From NCBI RefSeq assembly GCF_015207665.1, contig NZ_JADEWL010000044.1:1-48099 (forward strand): a stretch of 48,099 bases of DNA, in the 5' to 3' direction. Positions 17,371-26,057 of this stretch are shown here, piece by piece. Source of the DNA: Plectonema cf. radiosum LEGE 06105 (GTDB taxonomy: Bacteria > Cyanobacteriota > Cyanobacteriia > Cyanobacteriales > Nostocaceae). The notes under the pieces are model-generated. The model had not been told where the DNA came from. It made no database searches and worked only from the letters and a program-made list of their open reading frames with translations. The position numbers and the translations under genes were made by a program. The first letter of the stretch is position 1. Each line of letters opens with the position of its first letter.

Positions 17371-18228
17371 ATGACTCAATCTCAAACACCACCAGCACAA
17401 ACTCAAAATCGTCAACCTGGTATAGAGTCCGAAATGACACCTAAACCCCAGGCAGATGACTCTCAGTATAAAGGCAGTGATAAATTAACTGGTAAAGTAG
17501 CTTTGATTACTGGTGGTGATAGTGGAATCGGTCGTGCTGCGGCTATTTTCTACGCTAAAGAAGGTGCAGATGTTGCGATCGTTTATCTAGATGAGCATTC
17601 CGATGCGGAAGAAACCAAGCAAATGATAGAAGCAGAAGGTCGTCGCTGTATTCTGATCTCAGGTGATATTGGTGACGAACAATTTTGTAAACAAGCAGTT
17701 GAAGAAACTGTTAACAAGCTCGGTCATTTAGAAATTTTAGTTAATAATGCAGCGGAACAACATCCTCAAAAAAGTATTGAAGATATTACAGCAGAACAAT
17801 TAGAACGTACCTTCCGTACTAATATTTTTGGGATGTTCTTTATCACAAAAGCAGCATTGCCTCATCTTAAAGAGGGTGATGCTATTATCAATACTACTTC
17901 CATTACTGCATATAGAGGTAGTTCTTCATTACTTGATTATTCTGCTACTAAAGGTGCAATTGTCGCCTTTACACGTTCTTTATCGCAACAATTAATAGAC
18001 AAAGGTATTCGTGTTAATGGAGTTGCACCAGGTCCGATTTGGACTCCTTTAATCCCCGCAACTTTCCCCGAAGAAAAAGTAGATAGCTTCGGGAAACAAG
18101 TACCGATGAAGCGTCCTGGACAACCCGAAGAAGTTGCTCCCAGTTATGTTTTTCTGGCATCAGACGATTCCTCTTACTTTACGGGTCAAATTCTGCATCC
18201 CAACGGTGGTGCAGTGATTAATGGATAA
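17371..18228 (+). CDS. SDR family oxidoreductase (YghA / GSP39-like)
   Basis: NAD(P)-dependent short-chain dehydrogenase of 285 residues. A hydrophilic N-terminal extension (about 1-40) precedes the Rossmann fold. It has cofactor motif TGGDSGIGRAAA (about 49-60), NNAA (about 125-128), catalytic Ser in NTTSITAY, and YSATK with catalytic Tyr and Lys. The extended N-terminus and the KVALITGGDSGIGRAAAIFYAKEGADVA pattern (shown here in short: TGGDSGIGRA) are those of the YghA/general stress protein 39 group, linked to aldehyde detoxification and stress. The substrate is unknown. The gene ends against a short GGTAATT repeat remnant. Confidence 0.92.
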   Translation: MTQSQTPPAQTQNRQPGIESEMTPKPQADDSQYKGSDKLTGKVALITGGDSGIGRAAAIFYAKEGADVAIVYLDEHSDAEETKQMIEAEGRRCILISGDIGDEQFCKQAVEETVNKLGHLEILVNNAAEQHPQKSIEDITAEQLERTFRTNIFGMFFITKAALPHLKEGDAIINTTSITAYRGSSSLLDYSATKGAIVAFTRSLSQQLIDKGIRVNGVAPGPIWTPLIPATFPEEKVDSFGKQVPMKRPGQPEEVAPSYVFLASDDSSYFTGQILHPNGGAVING

Positions 18229-18396
18229 TTGGTAATTAGCAATCAAATCAAGAATTACCCTGTGGGTGAATAGGAACTAACTCCTAGGGTAATTAATCAT
18301 TATTGCTCATCTTTAATAACATAGAAGTCTAACAGGATTCCTATATTTGATCGGTAGTTTTTCAAATCATAATATTACAAATAAAAGGAGAAGACA

Positions 18397-18798
18397 ATTA
18401 GTATTTTTTTTAATGATATCAAGCACACAATTGCTGTGCTTTCCAATCAAAACAATATCGATAAATTGACGTTGCACTTGAAGCGTGACGGCTTTCCGGT
18501 ACAGCAAATTTATCGGATTTTACCCAATAAAAATCAGTGCTTTGATTACGTTTTAGAAGATTTAGAAATTCCCCAAAATAGAATTGATTTTTATACAAAT
18601 TCTCTTCAACAAGGAGAATACCTATTGGTAATTAATAGCACTGAATCACAGATTAAGCAGATTCAAGCTATTTTAGAATTTTTAAATATGGTCGATTGGG
18701 AAATATATTATACACCGAGAGCTTATCAGGTGAATTCGTCAAAATTTGATGATTTTACACTGTTTGATGATTCAATTTATAGTATGATATTGAACTAG
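18397..18798 (+). CDS. GSP17M/YflT-like stress protein, possible ATT start
   Basis: Resembles cyanobacterial general-stress proteins with a YflT/GSP17M domain: an N-terminal block (HTIAVLSNQNNIDKLTLHL, then GFPVQQI) and a later IPQNRIDFYTNSLQQGEYLL block match that pattern. The first conventional start in frame is GTG 18436, but it has no ribosome binding site and would cut the first beta strand. The frame stays open upstream, and AAGGAG at 18385-18390 lies 6 nt before an ATT at 18397 (ATT AGT ATT TTT), giving 133 residues. The rare ATT start is therefore favoured but unproven; the end at 18798 is certain. A regulatory or desiccation-stress role is guessed from context. Confidence 0.7.
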   Translation: MSIFFNDIKHTIAVLSNQNNIDKLTLHLKRDGFPVQQIYRILPNKNQCFDYVLEDLEIPQNRIDFYTNSLQQGEYLLVINSTESQIKQIQAILEFLNMVDWEIYYTPRAYQVNSSKFDDFTLFDDSIYSMILN

Positions 18799-18967
18799 AC
18801 TTGATTAATTATTATCAAGGAGTTTTTTCACAAAAAAACCTTTTGTTTACAGCTTTAGCGATTGATTTTTTACTTAAAATACCGCTGCTTTATTCATGCA
18901 ATAATTATTTAATGTTAATTTAAATTTGATTTAAAGCAGTTTGCAACTTAATTTGGAGAAACAAACA

Positions 18968-19540
18968 ATGAACTTTCGACAATTCAAACTTGCTTGTTAC
19001 GTTGCTAGTCTTAGTGCAGCTATCTTAACCGTTAGTGGAGTAAAAGCTCAAGCACAAACTCAAAATAATAACGTATACGTTGAAAAATCACCTGAAAAAG
19101 TCGCGCAATTTATACCTGGTAGAACTACTCGTTCTGGTCCTAGCTATCTTGGAGTAGGTGGATTTGTCAGCTTTGATGATAATAGTGCATTAGGTGATGG
19201 TGCTTTTTCAGTAATTAGTAAAATCGGTTTGAGCAGAAACTTTTCTATACGTCCATCTGCTTTAATTAATGATGATCCCGTATTCCTAATTCCCCTAACA
19301 ATTGATTTTCCCGTTGATGACGTTGCAAATACCGGAATTCAAAGACTTAGTGTTGCACCTTATCTCGGTGCGGGAGTTTCAATTAATACTAATAGCGATG
19401 CAGATGTTGGCTTCCTACTTACTGGAGGAGTTGACGTTCCCGTTTCTCAGAGAATTACAGCAACCGGAGGTGTTAACATTGGTTTTTCTGATGATAATAC
19501 TGATGTTGGATTACTTTTGGGTGTAGGGTACAACTTCTAG
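18968..19540 (+). CDS. Exported beta-rich protein, probable outer-membrane type
   Basis: 190 residues from ATG 18968, which has GGAGAAA upstream; an in-frame TTG at 18941 is less likely. Residues 1-31 form a signal peptide (hydrophobic CYVASLSAAILTVSG, cleavage near VKAQAQ). The mature part alternates hydrophobic and polar residues with repeated glycine-rich turns (YLGVGGFVSFDD, YLGAGVSIN, GVNIGFSDD, LLLGVGYNF). It ends in an aromatic F, as small outer-membrane beta-barrels do. No named family is recognised. A nested inverted repeat downstream probably terminates transcription. Confidence 0.78.
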   Translation: MNFRQFKLACYVASLSAAILTVSGVKAQAQTQNNNVYVEKSPEKVAQFIPGRTTRSGPSYLGVGGFVSFDDNSALGDGAFSVISKIGLSRNFSIRPSALINDDPVFLIPLTIDFPVDDVANTGIQRLSVAPYLGAGVSINTNSDADVGFLLTGGVDVPVSQRITATGGVNIGFSDDNTDVGLLLGVGYNF

Positions 19541-19560
19541 TATTAATACAAAGTGAATTT

Positions 19561-19760
19561 AGAAGTCGGGTTTTTATGAGGTTGTCAGTTTGTGACAGAT
19601 ATTTATACTAAAAAACCCGACTTCTGTATTTCACAACCTTGGATTTAGAAGTTGGGTTTTATTAAGGTTTTTAAAAATCGATAATCACAAAAACAAACCC
19701 CGACTTATATATTTTAAATATATATTTTAGATAATATATTTTAAATACAGGTCGGGGTTT
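19561..19760. terminator. Nested AGAAGTCGGGTTT / AAACCCCGAC inverted repeats
   Basis: Two successive inverted repeats fill the gap between converging genes. The first is AGAAGTCGGGTTTTT (19561-19575) with AAAAAACCCGACTTCT (19610-19625). The second is AAACCCCGAC (19695-19704) with GTCGGGGTTT (19751-19760). A degenerate half-copy (AGAAGTTGGGTTTT) lies between them. They are likely bidirectional terminators of the dispersed family noted at 3416. Confidence 0.65.
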
Positions 19761-19789
19761 ATTTTATATAAAAAAATATTACAAAAATA

Positions 19790-20014
19790 TTACAAACCAG
19801 GATTTTCTGATTTTTCAACCTTGGGAACAATATCGGGACGTTCTTTATCTTCCCAACCCACCGGACGTTTGGAATTGTACCAAGCAATGGAACCTATGGT
19901 AGTAGCTGCAACAAAACCGAGAACAACTATTCCGGTTAGGGACATATAGTAATCAGAACGACCGTAGGAATTATCGATTAGCTCTGCTAAAAGGTAGTTA
20001 AAAGAAATGTTCAT
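19790..20014 (-). CDS. Small single-pass membrane protein, possibly Psb35-like
   Basis: 74 residues with one membrane helix (about 24-44, LTGIVVLGFVAATTIGSIAWY) followed by a conserved-looking polar tail (NSKRPVGWEDKERPDIVPK). From memory, this tail resembles the cyanobacterial photosystem II accessory protein Psb35, which associates with CP47 and HLIPs, but I cannot confirm it. The start could also be the Met at residue 24 (19945), which would give a length of about 50 residues. Gene reality is likely; the family name is tentative. Confidence 0.65.
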   Translation of the reverse strand: MNISFNYLLAELIDNSYGRSDYYMSLTGIVVLGFVAATTIGSIAWYNSKRPVGWEDKERPDIVPKVEKSENPGL

Positions 20015-20164
20015 TGTGAAAGCCTAAATTTGAACAACTAATTAGTCAATAATTCGGATATATTTCAATCAGAAATTAATCAAAATTCTCACATTTTTTG
20101 TTGTCACTTGTCAATCAACAACTCAAAATTAAATAGAATAATTCAGAAGTTAAAAATTATTGTA

Positions 20165-20379
20165 AGAGGATGTTTTAAAAGTATCCGGCGGTTTAAACCG
20201 CTACTACAAAAACAAAGTCCACCGTAAGGTGGACTAATTAGTTTAGAACCCGCCTTACTGCCGGTGCCGGTTTGTGTAGCCAAGCCACTGCCTTGCGGGG
20301 GTTCCCCCCGTTGTAGCAAGTGGCGTGCAACTTATAGTCGCCAGGTGAAGTATTAAATTAGACTTTCAAAACATCCTCT
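20165..20379 (+). mobile_element. Non-autonomous element A with multi-hairpin core
   Basis: Terminal inverted repeats AGAGGATGTTTTAAAAGT (20165-20182) and ACTTTCAAAACATCCTCT (20362-20379) match at 17 of 18 positions. Between them, the core 20187-20345 contains GCGGTTTAAACCGC, GTCCACC/GGTGGAC, GGGGG/CCCCC and GCCACT/AGTGGC hairpins. No open reading frame. The same core, inverted, occurs in a different element at 28583-28739. Confidence 0.75.
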
Positions 20380-20486
20380 AACTTCTGTATTTTCAAAAAA
20401 CTCCATTTTCCCACATTAGTAACACTAATTAACTTATTTCAGAGTGACTATAAATCTCTGAAATTAAGCTTATTGATGACTAAAAA

Positions 20487-20669
20487 TTAGTCAATTGCTT
20501 TTTTAACTTTGTCTTTTGCATTCTCGACTGTGTGACGCGCTTCTGCTTCAGTTTGTTTAGCTTTTCCTTCAGCTTGATCTTCGGTATCTCCGGTCATATT
20601 ACCCATTGCTTCTTGAGCTTTACCTTCGATATTTTTAGCAGTTGCTTTTGCTTTATCTTCTGTACTCAT
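20487..20669 (-). CDS. CsbD-like stress protein
   Basis: A 60-residue, highly charged, hydrophilic protein rich in Ala, Lys, Glu and Thr. It has the CsbD-family pattern: KATAKNIEGKAQEAMGNMTG followed by AEGKAKQTEAEARH. CsbD proteins are abundant after general stress in many bacteria; the mechanism is unknown and the protein is probably disordered. An AAGGGG ribosome binding site lies before the ATG at 20669. It extends the stress-gene group of this region. Confidence 0.92.
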   Translation of the reverse strand: MSTEDKAKATAKNIEGKAQEAMGNMTGDTEDQAEGKAKQTEAEARHTVENAKDKVKKAID

Positions 20670-20914
20670 AATTGACCCCTTAAATTTTTATGATTAACCA
20701 AAAATTGGTTGTTTGTTTGTTTCTTTCTTTCTTACCTACTATATTAATTGTTTAGTTTTGGTTCTTGCTCTACCATGAGAAACGTTTTTCAATGATTTAT
20801 CTCTATCTATCTATATAGATAATTCCGATAAATTTAGGAGCTTATATAATGATTCGGAAATTTCTAATTGCGGTAATTTGAATAGAATCTAGACAAAATC
20901 TCCCTATCTCTTCA

Positions 20915-21048
20915 TACAGCATATTTGATCTTTATGAGGCACATTCTGACGGGTAGGGATGCTCCGTTCACCCCTTGGCTTGTTCTCTCCATCTCACGCA
21001 TTGCTTTATAATATAAAGCCGTACCTCATTTATCTGCAAAATGCTGTA
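20915..21048. mobile_element. Non-autonomous element (MITE-like), 134 bp
   Basis: Long imperfect terminal inverted repeats: TACAGCATATTTGATC (20915 on) continuing to ATGAGGCAC at the left, and the matching GTACCTCAT ... TGCTGTA (ending 21048) at the right, about 28 nt per arm. The interior has a small TTTATAATATAAA palindrome and no coding potential. It sits in the 509-bp gap between the CsbD-like gene and the 67-residue gene. Without a second copy here, mobility is inferred only. Confidence 0.55.
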
Positions 21049-21178
21049 TTTCAACTCGGATTGCTATAATAATCATTCAATCTTGATTGAACTTTTGTAC
21101 TGGAGTCTTGTTTGATATATATAAAAATAAATAGAAATAAATAAATAGAAATAAATTTAAATAATTAATTGCTTGTAA

Positions 21179-21382
21179 TTACTTGCGATAAACCGAACGA
21201 AACAAAGAATCGAAAACGTCGGCTTGATTAACTTGCTCTAATGCCCTAAAACTGATGATATCTCCCACATTAAGGATAATATTACCTTGTTTGTCGCGAA
21301 CAGTTCGTTTAACTGGATAGCCTAATATGGCTTTGATCTCTTTATCTTCCCGAATTTGATCGATATTTCTAGAATTAACCAT
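21179..21382 (-). CDS. Small protein of unknown function
   Basis: A 67-residue protein without a signal peptide or membrane segment. The central stretch (GYPVKRTVRDKQGNIILNVGD, given here as GYPVKRTVRDKQGNIILN) looks like a short beta hairpin of PRC-barrel or SH3-like style, and the C-terminus is helical. No family recognised. The ribosome binding site is weak. Amino-acid composition and isolated position support a real gene, with moderate confidence. Confidence 0.65.
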   Translation of the reverse strand: MVNSRNIDQIREDKEIKAILGYPVKRTVRDKQGNIILNVGDIISFRALEQVNQADVFDSLFRSVYRK

Positions 21383-21857
21383 AGTTCACATTCTTGCAGT
21401 TTTAATAATTTAATCCATAATCAAATTTTGGTCTTCTTCTACATCTAATTAACTTAAACATGAATCATAGAAAAACCTACTTTATATATAATTAAAAATT
21501 GCCTGATTTTTCATCGTTCTACAGTAGCACTCATACTCTATTAAAAGATAAATCCTGCATCCTCCTTAAGACGGATATATGTTTTTTTGATATTTTTCTT
21601 GATGTTTTGTTACAAGGCTTTACGATTTGTCATATGAAGCTAAGTAATTGCTTGGTATTGAGTTATTGAATAGGGTTTGCTGAAAAAAACTTTGAGGGTA
21701 GGGAACAGGCAAAAGATAACAGCTTTAGCTGTGTTTTTGACCGTTTTTGTACACCGACGTTCCCCAGTCAATTGTGTTACATAACTTTGGCACAAACTAA
21801 AAAATAGTTAAAAATAGTTAAAAATATAAATACTATCTGGTAATTTTTTGGTAAAAA
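21383..21857. other. Intergenic gap, 475 bp
   Basis: No gene seen. It is an AT-rich divergent region between the 67-residue gene and the large kinase. The only repeats noted are AAAAATAGTT direct repeats just before the kinase start (about 21802-21830). Confidence 0.5.
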
Positions 21858-24800
21858 ATGCTCCCAATTACAGCGAATCTTTTAGCAATTGCTTCCTTTA
21901 TGCCTCATGGTACCTGCTATCTTTGGAAACCTGGATTAGTGGGACTACATTTGGTGAGCGACGCTGTTACTGCTTTATCTTATTTTTCTATTCCTGTAAC
22001 CCTTATATATATTCTTCGCAAACGAGCGGATATCCCCTTTAACGGGATTTTCTGGCTATTTGCTAGTTTTATTATTTTTTGCGGTAGCGGACATTTGATG
22101 GATATCTGGACGTTATGGCATCCAGATTATTGGATTTCGGGTTATATTAGAGCAATTACTGCCATCGTCTCATTGATAACGGCAATTGCTTTAACTCATT
22201 TAATTCCGCAAATTTTAGCTTTACCAACACCTGAGAAATTGCAAGCGGAAATTCAAGCTAGAAAGCAGAACGAGCAATTTTTACGTAGTATTTACGAAGG
22301 GGTAACAGAGGCAATTTTTGTAGTTGATACTACACAACAAGGCGAATTTCTCTATACAAGTATTAATCCAGTGACTGAAAGGGTAATGGGGATGAGTTCC
22401 AAGGAAGTTCAAGGAAAAACTCCCGAACAAGTTCTACCCAATAACTCTGCAACAACGGTTCGAGAACGTTACAATCGCTGCTTGTCAACTGGGGAAAGTA
22501 TTACTTATGAAGAATGTTTAAAATTTAATGGCTCAGAAGAAGATTCTTGGTGGTTAACGAGCTTAAAACCATTGTATGACGAAGCAAATCAAATTTATCG
22601 GATTATCGGTACCAGCGTTAGTATTACCCAACGCAAACAAGCGGAAGCGCAATTACAAGAAAGTGAACGTCGTTTCCGAGCAATTTTTAATTCGATGTTT
22701 CAGTTTATCGGCTTACTGAAACCGGATGGTACTTTAGTCGAAGTCAATCAAACTGCTTTGGATTTCGGGGGAATAAGTAAAGAAGACGTAGTGAATCGAC
22801 CATTTTGGGAAAATTATTGGTGGACGATTTCTCCGGAAACGCAGCACTCATTACAACAAGCCATCGAAAAAGCTGCAAATGGTGAGTTTGTTCGCTATGA
22901 AGTAGATTTATTAGGTGCTGGGGATAAAGTGACGGCAATTGATTTTTCTCTCAAACCTGTATTTAACGAACAGGGAGAAGTAGAATTATTGATTCCCGAA
23001 GGCCGTGATATTACGGATAAAAAAGTGATGATTCAAGCGCTGCAAAAAAGCGAAGAACGTTGGCAGCTTGCTTTGCAAGGTACTGGAGATGGCATATTTG
23101 ACTGGAATATTGCTACTAACGAAGCTTTTTTCTCAACTCGATACAAAGAAATGTTGGGGTATGAAGATGGGGAAGTGGAAAACAGCTACGAAGGATGGGA
23201 AAATTTGATTCATCCAGAAGATGTTGAGTTAACCCAAGCAACTTGGAATGCTTACTTAAATCATCAAATTCCTCAGTATCAGGTTGAGTTTCGTTTACGC
23301 TGTAAAGATGGTAGCTACAAATGGATTTTAGCTCGCGGTATGGCTTTGTGGAATCAAATTGGAGTTGCAGTTAGGATGATTGGTTCCCACCAAGATATTA
23401 GCGATCGCAAAGCAGCGGAAGCGGAAATTATTCGTTTAAATCAAGAGTTGGAAGCACGAGTTAGACAACGAACAGCGCAGTTAGAAGAATCAAATCGACG
23501 TAAAGACGAGTTAATTGAAAGCGAGCAATCGGCAAGAGCAGAAGTCAAAATTTATGAGGATATTGTCAAAAGCATCCAAATTGGTTTGTGTATTTGGCAA
23601 ATGGATGATTTAAACGATATTACCAGTTTTCGGTTGGTAACTACTAATCCTGCGGCATCGCGAATGTTAGGTTTAAATATCCAAAATTATCTTGGTAAGC
23701 CAATAGAGGAATGTTTTCCTAATATGTTAAATGAAGAACATCTCATACAGTTACAGACTTATGCTCAAGTAGTTAAAACCAAGCAAGTGAAAGATTTAGG
23801 AGAATTTACCTACGGTGACGAGCGGATTAATAGTTCATTTTTTAAAGTAACAGCTTTTCCTTTACCAGGTAATTTAGTTGGTGTGGCTTTTGATAATGTT
23901 ACCCAACGTAAACGTATGGAAACAGCTTTAGCAGAAAGTGAACGGTTGTATCGTAATGTAGTTAACAGTGTTAAAGAAGTCGTTTTTCAAATAGATAAAA
24001 CGGGTTGTTGGACATTCTTAAGTGCAGCTTGGATTGATATTACTGGTTATAGTATCAAAGAGAGTTTATGCAAATACTTTGCAAATTTGATGTATGGGGA
24101 AGAAGAACAAATTAAGGGTAGAGAATTATTTGCATCAGTAATTTCAGGAAATGAAGAAAATTTTCAATATGAATTTCGCATTCTGACTAAAAATGGTGAT
24201 TTCCGTTGGTTAGAAATGTACGCACAATTAGAAACTAATTCCGATGATGAACAAATTGGCGTTTATGGTACCCTTAATGATGTTACCGAACGCAAGCAAA
24301 CGGAAGCTGTTTTACAATCGAGAGCTGATGAATTAGCTCAAATTAATTTGATATTGTTGCAAACTACCAGAGAGTTAGAAAAACGCAATAAAGAATTAGA
24401 CCAATTTGCTTATGTCACATCCCACGATTTGAAAGCACCCCTCAGAGCGATCGCAAATTTATCAGAGTGGATTGAGGAAGATTTACAAGAAGTATTAACT
24501 GAGGATACGCAAAAGCAAATGAACTTGTTACGGGGAAGAGTTCATCGTATGGAAGCTTTAATTAACGGACTTTTAAAATATTCCCGTATCGGAAGAATCA
24601 AAACTGAACCGGAAACAGTTAATGTTGGTCAACTTTTAACAGAAATAATTGACTCAATTGCTCCTCCCCAAGAGTTTACCATTGAGATTGTCGGACAAAT
24701 GCCCACCTTGGTGACAGAAAAAATTCCTTTACAACAGGTTTTTAGTAACTTAATTAGTAATGCTGTCAAACATCACCATCGCACGGATGGTAAAGTTACC

Positions 24801-25055
24801 ATTGAAGTCAAAGAACAAGATATTTTTTACGAATTTGCAGTTTCAGATAACGGTACTGGCATTGCAGAACAATATCATCAGAAAATATTTGTCATATTTC
24901 AAACTTTGGAAGCACGAGATAAGCAAGAAAATACTGGTATTGGTTTGGCTATAGTCAAGAGAATAGTTAACGAACTCGGAGGAACTATCAGCTTAGAATC
25001 GGAAGTTGGTAAAGGAACAACTTTCCGGTTTACCTGGCTGAAAAAAAGAATGTAA
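21858..25055 (+). CDS. Ethylene-receptor-like multi-PAS histidine kinase
   Basis: 1065-residue membrane kinase. The N-terminal ~125 residues have three hydrophobic helices with the ethylene-binding pattern. D35, Y42, C75 and H79 fall at the same spacing as D25, Y32, C65 and H69 of plant ETR1 (DAVTALSYFSIP ... FCGSGHLMDIW); C and H are the copper(I) ligands. About five PAS domains follow (approx. 145-255, 262-385, 390-515, 555-665, 670-795). The kinase core has H856 (TSHDLKAPLRAI), N box NLISNAVKHH, DNGTGIA and GIGLAIV. Synechocystis has a related receptor, SynEtr1 (Slr1212). Downstream is an Rcp1-like receiver, its probable partner. The core closely matches the kinases at 6756 and 9096. Confidence 0.93.
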   Translation: MLPITANLLAIASFMPHGTCYLWKPGLVGLHLVSDAVTALSYFSIPVTLIYILRKRADIPFNGIFWLFASFIIFCGSGHLMDIWTLWHPDYWISGYIRAITAIVSLITAIALTHLIPQILALPTPEKLQAEIQARKQNEQFLRSIYEGVTEAIFVVDTTQQGEFLYTSINPVTERVMGMSSKEVQGKTPEQVLPNNSATTVRERYNRCLSTGESITYEECLKFNGSEEDSWWLTSLKPLYDEANQIYRIIGTSVSITQRKQAEAQLQESERRFRAIFNSMFQFIGLLKPDGTLVEVNQTALDFGGISKEDVVNRPFWENYWWTISPETQHSLQQAIEKAANGEFVRYEVDLLGAGDKVTAIDFSLKPVFNEQGEVELLIPEGRDITDKKVMIQALQKSEERWQLALQGTGDGIFDWNIATNEAFFSTRYKEMLGYEDGEVENSYEGWENLIHPEDVELTQATWNAYLNHQIPQYQVEFRLRCKDGSYKWILARGMALWNQIGVAVRMIGSHQDISDRKAAEAEIIRLNQELEARVRQRTAQLEESNRRKDELIESEQSARAEVKIYEDIVKSIQIGLCIWQMDDLNDITSFRLVTTNPAASRMLGLNIQNYLGKPIEECFPNMLNEEHLIQLQTYAQVVKTKQVKDLGEFTYGDERINSSFFKVTAFPLPGNLVGVAFDNVTQRKRMETALAESERLYRNVVNSVKEVVFQIDKTGCWTFLSAAWIDITGYSIKESLCKYFANLMYGEEEQIKGRELFASVISGNEENFQYEFRILTKNGDFRWLEMYAQLETNSDDEQIGVYGTLNDVTERKQTEAVLQSRADELAQINLILLQTTRELEKRNKELDQFAYVTSHDLKAPLRAIANLSEWIEEDLQEVLTEDTQKQMNLLRGRVHRMEALINGLLKYSRIGRIKTEPETVNVGQLLTEIIDSIAPPQEFTIEIVGQMPTLVTEKIPLQQVFSNLISNAVKHHHRTDGKVTIEVKEQDIFYEFAVSDNGTGIAEQYHQKIFVIFQTLEARDKQENTGIGLAIVKRIVNELGGTISLESEVGKGTTFRFTWLKKRM

Positions 25056-25248
25056 AAAATATAATATACAATGAGGGGTATTAGTAATTGCTCACTGTAT
25101 TTATTTTTTAATTTCTTTATTTATTCCTCAAGAGTAAGAAGTAATATTGTGTAATTATTACTATTAGATGAGGCAACAATAATGGAAATTTAGTATCCTG
25201 CAAATAAAGTTAAAAACGACTTAACAAAAATTCAATTAGGAAAGAAAA

Positions 25249-25680
25249 ATGGAGGAAAAAATTTTAAATCTACTCCTGGTAGAAGATGATGAAGTAGATG
25301 TAATGAACGTCAAAAGAGCGCTAAAAAAGAATAATTTGAGAAATCCTCTTTATGTTGCTTGTAATGGAATTGAAGCATTAAAAATGTTGCGAGGTGAAAA
25401 TGAAACTTCTTTAAATATTCCTAAGCAGCGAAGAATCATTTTGCTCGATCTAAATATGCCTAGAATGGGTGGATTAGAGTTTCTTGAAGAGTTAAGAGCA
25501 GATGCCGATCTCAAATCAATACCAGTAATTGTATTGACAACTTCTGACGAAGATCGAGATAGAATCGAGGCTTATAATTTAAATGTAGCCGGGTATCTGT
25601 TAAAACCAGTAAATTTTTCCCAATTCATTGAAACAATGGCAACTTTAAATAAATATTGGATGTTATGTGAAATACCTTAA
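25249..25680 (+). CDS. Rcp1-like single-domain response regulator
   Basis: A 143-residue receiver-only protein with AGGAAAG upstream of the ATG. It has acidic motif LLVEDDEVDVMN, phospho-acceptor D67 (IILLDLNMPRMGG), T in VIVLTTSDEDRD and K in GYLLKPVNF, ending LNKYWMLCEIP. It is a clear paralogue of the regulator at 11065 and shares the Rcp1-specific long loop. Located about 190 bp after the ethylene-receptor-like kinase, it is its likely phosphate acceptor. No output domain is present, so it acts by protein contact or as a phosphate shuttle. Confidence 0.93.
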   Translation: MEEKILNLLLVEDDEVDVMNVKRALKKNNLRNPLYVACNGIEALKMLRGENETSLNIPKQRRIILLDLNMPRMGGLEFLEELRADADLKSIPVIVLTTSDEDRDRIEAYNLNVAGYLLKPVNFSQFIETMATLNKYWMLCEIP

Positions 25681-26057
25681 TCAGCCTGTGCTTTTTAAGG
25701 CTAAAGTACGCTAAAGTACACACAAAGGAACGCAAAATTTTTACTGGTATATTCTTAAATATTTTTAGAATCTTTTAGTATAATTTAATATAATAAAGTT
25801 GTGCATACCATCTTTTAAACTAAAAATATCTATCTATTTGTTGTCTAATCACACAAAATTTAGTTTATAATCGGAATGTGATTTCCGTTGTATTAGCTTA
25901 AATAATTCCTTTCCCTGTAATTAAAAGGCAAAGCATTAGTAAACTGATAGAAGGCAAGTTACGAGTCAATTCATCCACTTAAAGCTTGGTTTCGGCTGCT
26001 GGAGAAAAGCCTCGTCTGTGCTTAAGTATATAATCGATAGACTTTTAGGAGCAGACG
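25681..26057. other. Intergenic gap, 377 bp
   Basis: No gene found. AT-rich; a GTATATAAT stretch near 26028 could be a -10 region for the receiver gene at 26058, with TTAGGAG as its ribosome binding site. Neither promoter mapping nor a hairpin of note can be supported. Confidence 0.4.

Noticed and set aside
25961-26045. Riboswitch before the DivK-like receiver
   Set aside because: A GGAGAAAAGCC stretch looked suggestive, but no conserved riboswitch core or closing helix could be drawn.
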